A stretch of 46,817 nt of DNA from an uncultured Victivallaceae bacterium. Lineage in GTDB: Bacteria > Verrucomicrobiota > Lentisphaeria > Victivallales > Victivallaceae. The notes beneath the pieces are model-generated. The model was not told the DNA's origin. It was given only the letters and a program-made list of their open reading frames with translations, and did no database searches. Shown here piece after piece: positions 23,129 to 32,243 of the stretch. Numbering within the stretch: position 1 is the stretch's first letter; every line of letters starts with the position of its first letter. Made by a program: the position numbers and the translations under genes. Where the stretch lies: the NCBI GenBank assembly GCA_944389925.1, contig CALXOD010000031.1:1-46817 (forward strand), given 5' to 3'.

Positions 23129-25012
23129 ATGTGTGGCATTGCCGGATTCGTCAATTTTGATCATCATACCGCTGCAGAAGAGCTCATCGGTGCGATGAAT
23201 CGTGTACAAGCCCATCGCGGTCCCGATGGTGCCGGTTTTTTCATTGACGACCGGGCAGCGCTCGGCCACCGGCGTCTGGCTATCATCGATCTGGAAGGGG
23301 GAATCCAGCCGATGAGTAACGAAGACGGGTCGCTGCACCTGGTATTCAATGGCGAAATTTACAATCACCGGGAATTGCGCGCCCGCCTGGAAACATCGGG
23401 ACACCGGTTCCGGACCGGAAGTGATACGGAAGTGATTCTGCACTTGTACGAGGAATGCGGAGCAGATGCGCCAGCCGCATTGTGCGGCATGTTTGCCTTC
23501 GCCCTGTGGGACAGCCGGAAACGAATGCTGCTGCTGGGACGGGACCGGGCGGGACAGAAACCGCTGGTGTATTTCCGGAAAGGGCGGACCCTGGTATTCG
23601 CCAGTGAAATCAACGCCTTACGGGAGCATCCCGATTTCCCGGAGGAGTGGGATGCGAGAGCGGTGGGAGATTTCCTGTCGCTGCAATATGTCCCCTCCCC
23701 TGATTGCATCTATCGGGAGGTGAAGAAACTCCCGCCGGCGCATACGCTGCTGTTTAACGCGGATTCTGGACAGATTCAAACGGCCTGCTACTGGCAGATG
23801 AATGTTGCCCCCAAAGGCGTCTGGTCGTTTCCTGCGGCTTCGCAGCGACTTCGGGAGTTGCTGACCGAGGCTGTGCGTAAACGCTTGATGGCAGAAGTGC
23901 CAAGCGGCGCCTTTCTCTCCGGTGGTCTGGATTCGGCGATTATTGCCACGCTGATGACCCGGCTGCGGCAACCGGAACGAACGGCGGCATTCACCATCGG
24001 TTTTGCGGACCGCGCCTATGATGAGCGGTCCGGAGCAAGGCTGGCGGCACACCATATTAACCGCTTGACCGGAAATTGCCTGGATCATCAGGAAAAAGTG
24101 GTGGATCCGGGTGATTTCGAATTATTGCGAAAACTCGTTCCCTGTTACGGAGAACCTTTTGCCGATGCCTCCATGTTGCCGACGGCTCTGCTGTCCGCAT
24201 TTGCCCGGGAGCAGGTAACGGTGATTCTGAGCGGCGACGGCGCCGATGAGATTTTCGCGGGATACGAACGGTATCTGGCGATGCGCCTCGCCTCCCGTTT
24301 CAACCGCCTGCCGGAACCGGTGCGGCGGATGTTCTTCCGTTTGCCGGCCCGTTTTTTTCCGGATTCAGGGGAGCGTACCTTTTCCGGTCGCCTGCGGCGA
24401 CTTCTGCGGATGCTGGGCGCGCCCCAATGTGGTCAGTACTTTGCGCTGCTGGATCGCTGCCCCCCTGCCCTCCGTGCCCGGATCGCGGGGGAACGACTGC
24501 TTCAGGAGGAAGCGGAAACAAGGCGACTTTTCCGCGCCCGGACAGCGTTCGATGTGGTGGAACAATGCATGGAGATCGACTTTCACACCTATCTGCCGGG
24601 CGATATTTTGCCGAAAGTGGACATTGCCTCCATGGCTTCGTCGCTGGAGGTGCGTAACCCATTTCTGGATCACGAGCTTATCGAATTTGCCGCAACGTTG
24701 CCGTCGGAATTCAAGCTCTGCGGCCGTTCCCGGAAACATCTTCTCAAACACGCTTTTGCCGATCTGCTGCCGCAGGAGACGATCGCGGTGCGCAAACGGG
24801 GATTCGGCGTTCCGCTGGCGAGCTGGCTGCGCGGTCGTTGGCAGGAGCCGGCCCTTGCTGCCCTGTGGGACAGTCCTCTGCCTGATTCCGGCTGGATCGA
24901 TCCAAAGGGATTGCAGACACTATGGAATGAACATCAGCAGGGACGACGCGATCACAGTTATCTGCTCTGGAGTTTGCTGATATTGGCACTTTTTATGCAA
25001 AAACGGTCCTGA
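23129..25012 (+). CDS. asnB: Asparagine synthase (glutamine-hydrolysing)
   Basis: A 627-residue two-domain amidotransferase. The class II glutaminase domain (1 to about 200) starts MCGIAGFV with Cys2 as the nucleophile, followed by HRGPDGAG (29-36), LGHRRLAIID and FNGEIYNH (73-80). The synthetase domain carries the ATP pyrophosphatase loop SGGLDS (264-269), a later SGDGADEIFAGYERY, and the C-terminal catalytic stretch DILPKVDIASMASSLEVRNP with RKRGFGVP. It makes asparagine from aspartate, ATP and glutamine. Homologues in glycan or exopolysaccharide clusters amidate other acids, but no such context is seen. GGGAAGG precedes the ATG. Confidence 0.95.
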   Translation: MCGIAGFVNFDHHTAAEELIGAMNRVQAHRGPDGAGFFIDDRAALGHRRLAIIDLEGGIQPMSNEDGSLHLVFNGEIYNHRELRARLETSGHRFRTGSDTEVILHLYEECGADAPAALCGMFAFALWDSRKRMLLLGRDRAGQKPLVYFRKGRTLVFASEINALREHPDFPEEWDARAVGDFLSLQYVPSPDCIYREVKKLPPAHTLLFNADSGQIQTACYWQMNVAPKGVWSFPAASQRLRELLTEAVRKRLMAEVPSGAFLSGGLDSAIIATLMTRLRQPERTAAFTIGFADRAYDERSGARLAAHHINRLTGNCLDHQEKVVDPGDFELLRKLVPCYGEPFADASMLPTALLSAFAREQVTVILSGDGADEIFAGYERYLAMRLASRFNRLPEPVRRMFFRLPARFFPDSGERTFSGRLRRLLRMLGAPQCGQYFALLDRCPPALRARIAGERLLQEEAETRRLFRARTAFDVVEQCMEIDFHTYLPGDILPKVDIASMASSLEVRNPFLDHELIEFAATLPSEFKLCGRSRKHLLKHAFADLLPQETIAVRKRGFGVPLASWLRGRWQEPALAALWDSPLPDSGWIDPKGLQTLWNEHQQGRRDHSYLLWSLLILALFMQKRS

Positions 25013-25036
25013 TCCCCACTCCGGGTACCAGGACCG
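25004..25036. terminator. Inverted repeat at the asnB 3' end, possible terminator
   Basis: CGGTCCTG at 25004-25011 pairs with CAGGACCG at 25029-25036 and overlaps the asnB stop. No T-run follows on either strand, so termination activity is uncertain. It lies between convergent genes. Confidence 0.4.
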
Positions 25037-25060
25037 CTCTACGCCGGTATGCAGAAAGTC

Positions 25061-25654
25061 TTATTCCGCTTCAACCAGCGCCTTCAGCTGCGCATCCGTC
25101 GGCGCCTTTTCCGGATAGCCCTTTAATGCCTCCAGGGCCTGCGTAAACTTCTGGGGGTTCTGCAAGCGGCCCAATTCGAACAAATAATCCATCCGGGCCT
25201 GATTTTCCGCCAATTTTGCCAGCAGAACGTTTCTCTCTCCAGCAGTACCGGCCTGTTTTTTCGCTTCCAAACTTTTGACCAGAGCCCGGCAGTTCAGCCA
25301 GCACAGGGCACTTTCCGCAGCCTGCGGCCCTACCTGTTTCCAGGCATCCAGACGAATCATGCCAACCCGGGCAAGATCCAGCTCAAGACGGGCCTTGCGA
25401 TAATCCTCAAGAGCCAATCCGCCTGCCTTGAATTCCGCAGCCGCTTCCTTCCAGTTCTGCTCCGCCAGTTTGACGCGGGCTTTCTGCGCCTGCAGGTAGT
25501 CTGCAGCAACTCGGGGCGACATCATCTTGATACCGGTGCCCGTCGCCGATCGGACGGTACTGACATTGCTTTCCGACATATTAATGCAACCGCCGCCGCA
25601 CAATACCACTGCTGCACCGATTACCAACGCCCTGGTCTTGATGGATGCTTTCAT
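25061..25654 (-). CDS. Small lipoprotein of unknown function
   Basis: A 197-residue protein with a lipoprotein signal ending VLCGGGC (Cys23). The mature part is strongly helical and Ala/Leu/Lys-rich (DYLQAQKARVKLAEQNWKEA, AKLAENQARMDYLFELG), like a coiled-coil or helical-bundle envelope protein; I recognise no named domain. Its start overlaps the stop of the lyase-family gene by 4 bp (ATGA), so it is translated with it. It could be a surface partner of that protein, but this is inference from the coupling only. Confidence 0.65.
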   Translation of the reverse strand: MKASIKTRALVIGAAVVLCGGGCINMSESNVSTVRSATGTGIKMMSPRVAADYLQAQKARVKLAEQNWKEAAAEFKAGGLALEDYRKARLELDLARVGMIRLDAWKQVGPQAAESALCWLNCRALVKSLEAKKQAGTAGERNVLLAKLAENQARMDYLFELGRLQNPQKFTQALEALKGYPEKAPTDAQLKALVEAE

Positions 25655-26856
25655 TTTCTTGCTCCTTTTGTGTCGGTTGACGTTTTCTGCCGGATGTTCT
25701 TCACGGCATCTTCCAGAAAAATCTGGTAGAAATCACTGTTCGCCTGCGGCGTATTCAGTCGGTCTAACCGGCTGGCTAAACCGGATTCAGGAACCTGAAT
25801 TGCCAGAATGGAGACCGCCTCCCGGAACATGACATGATTGCTCGGCGCCTGAAATTGCGGATGCGGCCATTTCTGAGCATTGCTTCCCATATAGGGCAGC
25901 AGAAACTCAGCAGCCTGAAGCAGACGTCCCCGGAAAAGGTCTTCACCGCAGTGCCGCGCATAAGACGCACCTTTGACAAAAATGGAAAAGGCATACGTTG
26001 AATAATCCAGACTTCTGGTCCGAGTCAATTCATGCGGCATGGCACCGTCCTGACGGATCTGGCTGTCGATGGCTTCCCGCAACAGCCGGACGCCGTCCGC
26101 GGCAATCTCCTTTTCCCCGGAGAAAAAGCCAAACGCGATCAATTGCCCGCGGTAAGCCGCACCGATGTTGTTCGGCATTTTTTCGGCGGCGGCGCGCACT
26201 TCCGGCAAACGCAAATATGCCAGAAATTCCCGAAACCACTGGCGTAGTGCCGCCCGATCCTCCGCCGTCAGCTCCGGCGCATCTCCCAACATGTAGATGG
26301 CGTCCAGTACCGACATCAGAGCATAGGAATCAATCAGCCCGGTATCGATCCGCCCTTCACAGACACCGGGGATTTCCTGAGAATAGCGCATATTCGGATT
26401 CATTCTTGTGGCGGGATCAATGAACCAGCAGCGCAACATGGCTACCGCTTTGGCAGCGATTTCCGGATCACGGGTACAGTAATAATACTGTCCCAATTCC
26501 GTCAGGCTGCGGCGCAGCCGGGCCAGTTTCGGATTGTCGCCCAGCGCCACTTCCGGATTGCTGTGCCCGTCCCGGCGGATGTAAGGAAGCCCATTGGGCG
26601 TATCCGGATTGGGCCACCAGTACCGTCCCCGGCTGATATAATCATGAATATCTCCACTGGGGGGCATGAGTTTCTTGTTGAACGTGACACTTTCCAGCGG
26701 CAGGGCCAGCAGTTCTTTTTTCCGTTGGTCCGCCTGCTGTACCAATTCCGGAGGCAACTGATGCGCCGGCGCGGCTCCCGGTGGAAGAAAAGGCAACAGT
26801 TCCGTTCCTGCGGCGGTCAACGCCGCCAGCATAACTCCGGTCATCCATCGTTTCAT
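25651..26856 (-). CDS. Secreted alginate-lyase-family protein (PF05426-like)
   Basis: The start at 26856 (MKRWMTGVMLAALTAAG) gives a good signal peptide and has GGGAG 8 bp upstream; the frame stays open 15 codons further without one. The 401-residue product has the alginate lyase-type helical toroid motifs: RGRYWWPNPDTPNGLPYIRR (76-95), a PNNIGAAY segment (228-235) and HELTRTRSLDYSTY (275-288), which in the family hold catalytic Asn/His and Tyr residues. It probably cleaves uronate-rich polysaccharide by beta-elimination outside the cytoplasm; the exact polymer cannot be read from sequence. It is coupled to the downstream lipoprotein gene and lies 77 bp after yjbQ. Confidence 0.78.
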   Translation of the reverse strand: MKRWMTGVMLAALTAAGTELLPFLPPGAAPAHQLPPELVQQADQRKKELLALPLESVTFNKKLMPPSGDIHDYISRGRYWWPNPDTPNGLPYIRRDGHSNPEVALGDNPKLARLRRSLTELGQYYYCTRDPEIAAKAVAMLRCWFIDPATRMNPNMRYSQEIPGVCEGRIDTGLIDSYALMSVLDAIYMLGDAPELTAEDRAALRQWFREFLAYLRLPEVRAAAEKMPNNIGAAYRGQLIAFGFFSGEKEIAADGVRLLREAIDSQIRQDGAMPHELTRTRSLDYSTYAFSIFVKGASYARHCGEDLFRGRLLQAAEFLLPYMGSNAQKWPHPQFQAPSNHVMFREAVSILAIQVPESGLASRLDRLNTPQANSDFYQIFLEDAVKNIRQKTSTDTKGARK

Positions 26857-26933
26857 GAGACACGCTCCCGACTGATTGATGTACATAACAACAAAAATCA
26901 AAATCAGAGTTCGAAGCGCCCCCCTTCCCTGCG

Positions 26934-27353
26934 TTATTCGCCGATAATTTTTATCAGCAACCGCTTGGGACGCATTCCGTCAAACTCACCGTAAAAAACC
27001 TGTTCCCACGGACCGAAATCTAATTTCCCGGCAGTAACGGCAATCACCACTTCTCTGCCCATGATCTGCCGCTTAAGATGGGCGTCCGCATTATCTTCGA
27101 ATCCGTTATGCCGATATTGTTCATGCGGAAACTCCGGTGCCAGGTGTTCCAGCCATTGCTCAAAGTCCGCATGCAGACCGCTTTCGTCATCGTTGATGAA
27201 GACACTGGCCGTAATGTGCATGGCATTGCACAGCAGCAGGCCTTCACGAATACCCGACTCGGCCAGCGCCTCCTCCAGTTGCGGCGTGATATTGACGAAC
27301 ATCCGCCGCCGGGGCAGATTCAAGACCAGTTCCCGGCGCCAGGACTTCATCAT
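26934..27353 (-). CDS. YjbQ/UPF0047 family protein
   Basis: A 139-residue protein, the full usual length. Family marks are [36 protein letters not shown] and a closing [16 protein letters not shown] with KRLLIKIIG. YjbQ proteins have weak thiamine-phosphate-synthase-like activity in E. coli; their main role is unclear. His in MHITAS and the metal-binding ring are conserved. The ATG overlaps the secA stop by 4 bp (ATGA), so translation is coupled to secA. Confidence 0.88.
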   Translation of the reverse strand: MMKSWRRELVLNLPRRRMFVNITPQLEEALAESGIREGLLLCNAMHITASVFINDDESGLHADFEQWLEHLAPEFPHEQYRHNGFEDNADAHLKRQIMGREVVIAVTAGKLDFGPWEQVFYGEFDGMRPKRLLIKIIGE

Positions 27354-30300
27354 TCATTCCTTCCGCAGCATTTCTTGTACTTCTTTCCACTGCCGCATGG
27401 ACATTTGTCATTGCGACCGATTTTTGCCTCATGGCGCCGGAAGGTGATGGGAATTTCCGGGGGCGGCGCCGCCTGTACCGACACCTCCTCCGGCGGGGCG
27501 GCATCCACTGTAATAACCGGTGAATTGTCGAACTGATCCAGCGTCTGGTGAATCAATTCCTGCGGCAGGGACCGCAACAGTTCCTCAAAGCTGAGCAGCG
27601 TAGTAAGGGTTGCCCGGAACAGATTGGCTGCCACTTCGTGATAGATGCGATCCATCAGCAGTTGGAAAATGCGGTAAGCTTCATTCTTGTATTCAACCAG
27701 CGGATCCTTCTGCGCATAAACCCGCAGCGAAATGTTCGAACGCAAGCCGTCCATGGCATAGAGATGCTCCTGCCACAAACGGTCAATACCATCAAGCACC
27801 GTATGCCGTTCGAGATACTGCACCTGCTCCGGCGGCATTTCCCGGTTGCGTTCCGCATAGGCTGCTTCGATTCGATCCACTATCTGCAAAGTCAATGCGG
27901 CAGGATCCTTAAGGAATCCATTTTCCAGTCCGTCCGTCAACTGGCTTTCCTGAAATGCCACCGGAAATGTCGTGTTCAAATACGCACAGAGTTTTTCCGT
28001 CCGGAACGTTGAAGCCGCGCTCTTATCGGCATTCGGATCCGGCTCTGCGGCTTTCATTACTTCGGACTCCACTACCTGTTCAATCAGGGAGAAGAGCAGA
28101 TCATGGGGATTGTCCGTCAACAGTGCATCCTTGCGCAGAGCATAGATGATCTCCCGTTGCTTATTCATCACATCGTCGTATTCCAACGTGCGTTTGCGGA
28201 TCGAAAAATGCTGCTGTTCCACCCGCCGCTGTGCTGTCTCAATCGATTTGTTGAGCCAAGGATGCTGCAGTTCCTCCCCTTCTTCCAGTCCGAACCGTTC
28301 GAAAATTTTGACAATCCGGTCCGACCCGAACAACCGCATCAAATTATCTTCCAGCGACACATAGAACTTGGACGATCCCGGGTCCCCCTGACGGGAACAG
28401 CGACCGCGCAGCTGGCGGTCAATCCGGCGGGAGTCATGGCGGGAACTGCCGATGACATGCAATCCTCCGAGTTCCGCAACGCCGGGCCCGAGTTTAATGT
28501 CGGTTCCGCGACCGGCCATGTTGGTGGCGACGGTTACAGCACCGCGCTGACCGGCCATTGCAACGATTTCTGCTTCCCGCTGGTGGTTTTTGGCATTGAG
28601 CACATTGTGAGGAATGTTCCGGCGCTTGAGCATACGGCTCAGAATTTCCGAATCTTCCACCGAAATCGTGCCGAGCAGCACCGGTTGTCCCAAATCATGG
28701 CGCCGGGCAACTTCTTCCACGATCGCGTTGAATTTTTCCCGTTTGGTCTTGAAGATGGAATCGTTTTCATCCTTGCGGATACAGGGCCGGTTGGTCGGCA
28801 CAACGGTCACATCCAGTTTGTAAATCTGGTGAAATTCCGATGCCTCCGTTTCCGCCGTCCCGGTCATCCCGGAAAGCTTGTCGTACATCCGGAAGTAATT
28901 CTGGATGGTGATCGTCGCCATGGTCTGCGTTTCCTGCTCGATGGTGACGTTTTCCTTGGCCTCGAGCGCCTGGTGCAGACCGTCGCTGAAGCGGCGTCCC
29001 GGCATCAGACGGCCGGTGTGTTCGTCCACGATCAGAACCTTGCCATTCTGAACGACGTAGTGCACGTCTTTTTCAAAAAGGCAGTAGGCCTTGAGCAGCT
29101 GGGAAAGATCATGCAGGCGTTCGCTTTTGCGCATAAACTCCTGCTGGAAGGCATCCCGCTTCTGGCGCCGTTCGTCTTCCGTGAGTGCAGGATCATTTTC
29201 AATACGGTGAATTTCCTGCAGCAGATCCGGAACAATAAAGGCTTCCGGATCCCCCGGAGAAAGGGCCTCACGCCCCTTCTCCGTCAAATCAGCTTCGTGA
29301 GAACGCTCGTCTATGGCAAAATAAAGGATGCTTTGCACTTCCTGCAGCATGCCGCGGTTGTTGTCACTGCGGACCGTCATCTCCAGTTTTTCCAGTTCCC
29401 GAAGCGTTTCGCCGTCTTCCAGCACATGCAGGAGCTGCTTGTGAGTCGGCATGCCGTACTTGACCTGCAACAGTTTAGTCAGAGCCTCTTCCCGCTCATC
29501 CGGGGAAGCGTTGTCGCGTTCCAGCACAGTACGCGCTTCGCGCACCAGCCGGGAACAGAGCAGATTTTGTTTCGAATACAGTTCTCCCACCGGCCCGCGC
29601 AAATCATCAAACTGATGCGTGGCCATCGGCACCGGTCCGGAAATAATCAGCGGCGTCCGGGCCTCGTCGATGAGGATACTGTCGATTTCGTCCACGATGG
29701 CGTAATAATGATCCCGCTGCACGAGCTGATCGGCTTCCACAGCCATGCCCATGTCGCGCAGATAATCGAATCCGAATTCACTGTTGGTCCCATAGGTAAT
29801 GTCGCACTGGTACTGTTCGCGGCGTATCCGTGGCGGCATCTGATTCTGCAGGCAGCCGACGGTCAGCCCGAGAAAACGATAAATATTGCCCATCCATTCC
29901 GAGTCACGCAACGCCAGATAATCATTGACGGTCACCAGCTGGCAGTTGCGTCCGGTCAGCGCATTGAGATAGAGTGGCAGAGTCGCCACCAGGGTTTTCC
30001 CCTCCCCTGTGGCCATTTCCGCAATACCACCGCGATGCAGGGCGATCCCCCCCATCAGCTGCACGTCAAAGGGGACCATATCCCATACCAGAGACTGCCC
30101 ACAAACGGTTACTTCGCGCCCTACCAGGCGGCGACAGGCATTTTTGACTGTGGCAAAAGCTTCGCACATCAAGTCATCCAACGTTTCTCCGGCGGCCAGC
30201 CGCGCCTTGAATTCGTTGGTTTTTGCCTGAAGCTCCTCATCGGTCAAAGACTGATAAGAGGCTTCAATTTCATTGATGCGAGCCACCAGCGGACGCATCC

Positions 30301-30358
30301 GCCGCAGGTCCCGTTGCGATTTGGTACCGAAAACTTTTTTCAGAATCGAAACAATCAT
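27350..30358 (-). CDS. secA: Preprotein translocase ATPase SecA
   Basis: A 1002-residue motor protein that drives Sec-dependent export through SecYEG. Walker A MATGEGKT (115-122) and Walker B DEID (223-226, in [19 protein letters not shown]) mark nucleotide-binding domain 1. The second domain has [25 protein letters not shown] and [20 protein letters not shown]. The C-terminus carries the zinc-binding SECA tail [13 protein letters not shown] (986-998) that binds SecB or ribosomes. There is an extra charged stretch between the preprotein-crosslinking part and the second nucleotide domain (about 370-400), as in some long SecA proteins. pyrE lies upstream and yjbQ overlaps downstream. Confidence 0.97.
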   Translation of the reverse strand: MIVSILKKVFGTKSQRDLRRMRPLVARINEIEASYQSLTDEELQAKTNEFKARLAAGETLDDLMCEAFATVKNACRRLVGREVTVCGQSLVWDMVPFDVQLMGGIALHRGGIAEMATGEGKTLVATLPLYLNALTGRNCQLVTVNDYLALRDSEWMGNIYRFLGLTVGCLQNQMPPRIRREQYQCDITYGTNSEFGFDYLRDMGMAVEADQLVQRDHYYAIVDEIDSILIDEARTPLIISGPVPMATHQFDDLRGPVGELYSKQNLLCSRLVREARTVLERDNASPDEREEALTKLLQVKYGMPTHKQLLHVLEDGETLRELEKLEMTVRSDNNRGMLQEVQSILYFAIDERSHEADLTEKGREALSPGDPEAFIVPDLLQEIHRIENDPALTEDERRQKRDAFQQEFMRKSERLHDLSQLLKAYCLFEKDVHYVVQNGKVLIVDEHTGRLMPGRRFSDGLHQALEAKENVTIEQETQTMATITIQNYFRMYDKLSGMTGTAETEASEFHQIYKLDVTVVPTNRPCIRKDENDSIFKTKREKFNAIVEEVARRHDLGQPVLLGTISVEDSEILSRMLKRRNIPHNVLNAKNHQREAEIVAMAGQRGAVTVATNMAGRGTDIKLGPGVAELGGLHVIGSSRHDSRRIDRQLRGRCSRQGDPGSSKFYVSLEDNLMRLFGSDRIVKIFERFGLEEGEELQHPWLNKSIETAQRRVEQQHFSIRKRTLEYDDVMNKQREIIYALRKDALLTDNPHDLLFSLIEQVVESEVMKAAEPDPNADKSAASTFRTEKLCAYLNTTFPVAFQESQLTDGLENGFLKDPAALTLQIVDRIEAAYAERNREMPPEQVQYLERHTVLDGIDRLWQEHLYAMDGLRSNISLRVYAQKDPLVEYKNEAYRIFQLLMDRIYHEVAANLFRATLTTLLSFEELLRSLPQELIHQTLDQFDNSPVITVDAAPPEEVSVQAAPPPEIPITFRRHEAKIGRNDKCPCGSGKKYKKCCGRNE

Positions 30359-30385
30359 CTATGCTCCCTCAGCAACGTGCAAAAT

Positions 30386-30414
30386 ATCCGACATCGCGGG
30401 TGGCGACATCGGAT
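30386..30414 (-). terminator. Hairpin between pyrE and secA
   Basis: ATCCGA-CA-TCGC pairs with GCGA-CA-TCGGAT around GGGTG, leaving a 2x2 internal loop. A T-containing stretch follows on the minus strand (ATATTTTG). It could be a weak terminator or attenuator between pyrE and secA. Confidence 0.4.
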
Positions 30415-30480
30415 GTGTTTGTTTTTCCGGGAGTTACAGCTCCCATATCCAATCTGGAAACAAAGCTCTTGAATCCGCTG

Positions 30481-31047
30481 TTACTTCGACCCCGGCCGTT
30501 CCAGCGGAAGTCCTTCCCGGCAACACGGGCAATCTTCCGGTTCAAACGTCGGCAAATTCAGCTTCAACGCGCTGTGCAGCGGTACGTCGAACGTCGCCTT
30601 GCCGCCGGAACGATCCACCACCACCGCAATCCCGACCACTTCACCGCCATGGGCACGCACGAGATCAATAGTCTGCTGTACCCGCCCCCCTTTAGTAACT
30701 ACGTCTTCCGCCACCAGCACCCGTTCTCCCGGGTGAATGGCAAAGCCGCGTTTCAGGATCAGTTCTCCATTTTCCTTATCTGCGAAAATGGCCCGGCATC
30801 CAAGGGCGCGGGCCACTTCCTGGCCGACAATCAGTCCGCCAACGGCGGGAGAAATCACGGTCTCCACCCCGCAACCGGCAAAACCGGCGGCGATATGGCG
30901 ACAGACCTGTTCCGCCTTGTCCGGATACTGCAACAACAACGCTGCCTGAAAAAAACGATTGCTATGCAGTCCACTGCGCAACTGAAAATGTCCGCTCAGC
31001 AGGGCACCGGAATTTTCGCAGATAGCAATGACTTCCTGTTCCGTCAT
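30481..31047 (-). CDS. pyrE: Orotate phosphoribosyltransferase
   Basis: A 188-residue enzyme forming orotidine 5'-phosphate from orotate and PRPP in pyrimidine synthesis. The PRPP-binding motif VLVAEDVVTKGG is at 110-121. HFQLRSGLHSNRFFQ (20-34) and ISPAVGGLIVGQEVA (65-79) match the family. It ends with CPCCREGLPLERPGSK, a Cys-rich tail found in one PyrE subgroup and possibly structural zinc. AAGGTG lies before the ATG. It follows the zinc-ribbon gene by 43 bp. Confidence 0.95.
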   Translation of the reverse strand: MTEQEVIAICENSGALLSGHFQLRSGLHSNRFFQAALLLQYPDKAEQVCRHIAAGFAGCGVETVISPAVGGLIVGQEVARALGCRAIFADKENGELILKRGFAIHPGERVLVAEDVVTKGGRVQQTIDLVRAHGGEVVGIAVVVDRSGGKATFDVPLHSALKLNLPTFEPEDCPCCREGLPLERPGSK

Positions 31048-31090
31048 GATTTCACCTTATGTCTTTTTACAGAATATTGCATTCTGTTGT

Positions 31091-31483
31091 TCAGCGGAAC
31101 GTTTCCGGCGACGAAGGCTCAATCCACAAGTGGAAATCCACCTTGCTGCCACCGAAATCCAGCGTAATCAGGGTATTCAACCGGGTCAACAACAGTGCAT
31201 ACGGAATTTTTACCTCTCCACCGGCCACATTGACCGATACATTACTGTCTCCAAGAATATCTTCCGCTTCGCGAATGGCCAGAACCAGTTTCAGCATCCG
31301 GGCAAGTTTTTCCTTGAGTTCCCGATCCAGAACATAGGTCCGGTGGCATTTGGGACACACGGCCTGGAAGTCCCGTCCGGCGACATCTGCCAGATTGAAC
31401 TTGACAATTCCGTCACAGTCGGTGTCGAGACAGTGAAAATCGATCTGGGCTTTCGCCCCGAGATCGGAAGCGGCGTTATTCAT
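31091..31483 (-). CDS. Zinc-ribbon-like protein of unknown function
   Basis: A 130-residue protein. The N-terminal half has Cys18/Cys23 (CLDTDC) and CPKC (Cys43/46, AVCPKCHRTYVLD), which fits a small zinc ribbon. The second half is a helical plus strand region (RELKEKLARMLKLVLAIREA, then IPYALLLTRLNTLITLD). I recognise no named family. It lies between the PTS IIA-like gene and pyrE on the same strand. A hairpin separates it from the former, and it is probably expressed with pyrE. Confidence 0.7.
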   Translation of the reverse strand: MNNAASDLGAKAQIDFHCLDTDCDGIVKFNLADVAGRDFQAVCPKCHRTYVLDRELKEKLARMLKLVLAIREAEDILGDSNVSVNVAGGEVKIPYALLLTRLNTLITLDFGGSKVDFHLWIEPSSPETFR

Positions 31484-31510
31484 CTTTCAGTTTTTTCCTT
31501 CGATCAGAAA

Positions 31511-31530
31511 CGCCGGCACTGGCGCCGGCG
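31511..31530 (-). terminator. Hairpin after the PTS IIA-like gene
   Basis: CGCCGGC pairs with GCCGGCG around ACTGGC; TTTCTG follows on the minus strand. A GC-rich stem with a short T-run, so probably partial termination before the zinc-ribbon gene. Confidence 0.5.
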
Positions 31531-31568
31531 CCATGCTTCATTTCATTCCTGGAATTCAGGAAAAAGGC

Positions 31569-32030
31569 TTAATCAGCGTTTTCGAACAGCACCTTGAGAA
31601 TATTGGCTTCGGAAGGATCGCCGGCGGTCAGTTTTGCCAGCAGATCAGGATTGCGCAGTTTCCGGGAAACGCTGCCGAGCAGCTGGAGGTAGGCTTCCGG
31701 ATTTTCATCAGGAGCGACGGTGAAAACGACTACTCGCACCGGCTGGTCATCCTGACTCTGGTAGTCGGCGATCGGCTTTTCGGTGACACCGACGATCACG
31801 ATCGGCTGGGGGATATCATTGACCCGGATATGCGGAAGTGCCAGTCCATTGCCGACTCCGGTGGTCATCATCTGTTCGCGCTTCCAGGTCATCCGGTAAA
31901 TCATGTCGCGGCTCAGTTTGGTCAATTCAGCGGCCTTGGTAATGAGTTCGTCCATGATTTCCAGTTTGGTGGCGCCGCGAAGGATCATCACGGAGTCTTC
32001 ATTGATGTAACTGGTGAATTCATACTTCAT
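31569..32030 (-). CDS. PTS IIA (fructose/nitrogen type) domain protein
   Basis: A 153-residue single EIIA domain of the mannitol/fructose/Ntr family. The phosphorylated His lies in TGVGNGLALPHIR (His67). The downstream GVTEKPIADYQSQDDQPVRVVVFTVAPDE matches the family core. No HPr, enzyme I or membrane IIB/IIC gene is in the window. It could therefore be a regulatory PtsN-type protein rather than part of a sugar transporter. GAGG precedes the ATG, and a TATAAT -10 element lies at 32071-32076. It is divergent from glxK. Confidence 0.85.
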   Translation of the reverse strand: MKYEFTSYINEDSVMILRGATKLEIMDELITKAAELTKLSRDMIYRMTWKREQMMTTGVGNGLALPHIRVNDIPQPIVIVGVTEKPIADYQSQDDQPVRVVVFTVAPDENPEAYLQLLGSVSRKLRNPDLLAKLTAGDPSEANILKVLFENAD

Positions 32031-32070
32031 TTTAAACCTCGTTCCTTATTGGGATAGACTCTTTGTGGAT

Positions 32071-32076
32071 ATTATA
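32071..32076 (-). promoter_or_regulatory. -10 element upstream of the PTS IIA-like gene
   Basis: A perfect TATAAT on the minus strand, about 40 bp before the ATG at 32030. The -35 region is weak (TGGAAA at about 16-bp spacing). Confidence 0.4.
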
Positions 32077-32207
32077 ACGCTACATCGAATTTTTTCCAGC
32101 AGTGTAAACATTTTTTTGCCGCATTTTACCATGGTTCCGGCAACCACGTCCGCCGGAGATGCAGCGGAATCCATGAAAAGGCGCCGGAAACGACATCTTT
32201 GCATGGA

Positions 32208-32235
32208 TTGATTTTCCGCATTCTGCCGCTATAGT
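32208..32235 (+). promoter_or_regulatory. Possible glxK promoter
   Basis: TTGATT at 32208-32213, a 16-bp spacer and TATAGT at 32230-32235. The -10 element ends only 8 bp before the glxK ATG, so a transcript from it would be almost leaderless. Confidence 0.35.
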
Positions 32236-32243
32236 TAAAGGAT

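Noticed and set aside
28103-30472. A 789-codon open frame on the plus strand
   Set aside because: It lies antisense to secA, whose protein is unmistakable. The plus frame has no recognisable domain and no ribosome binding site; it is a by-product of GC-rich codon use.
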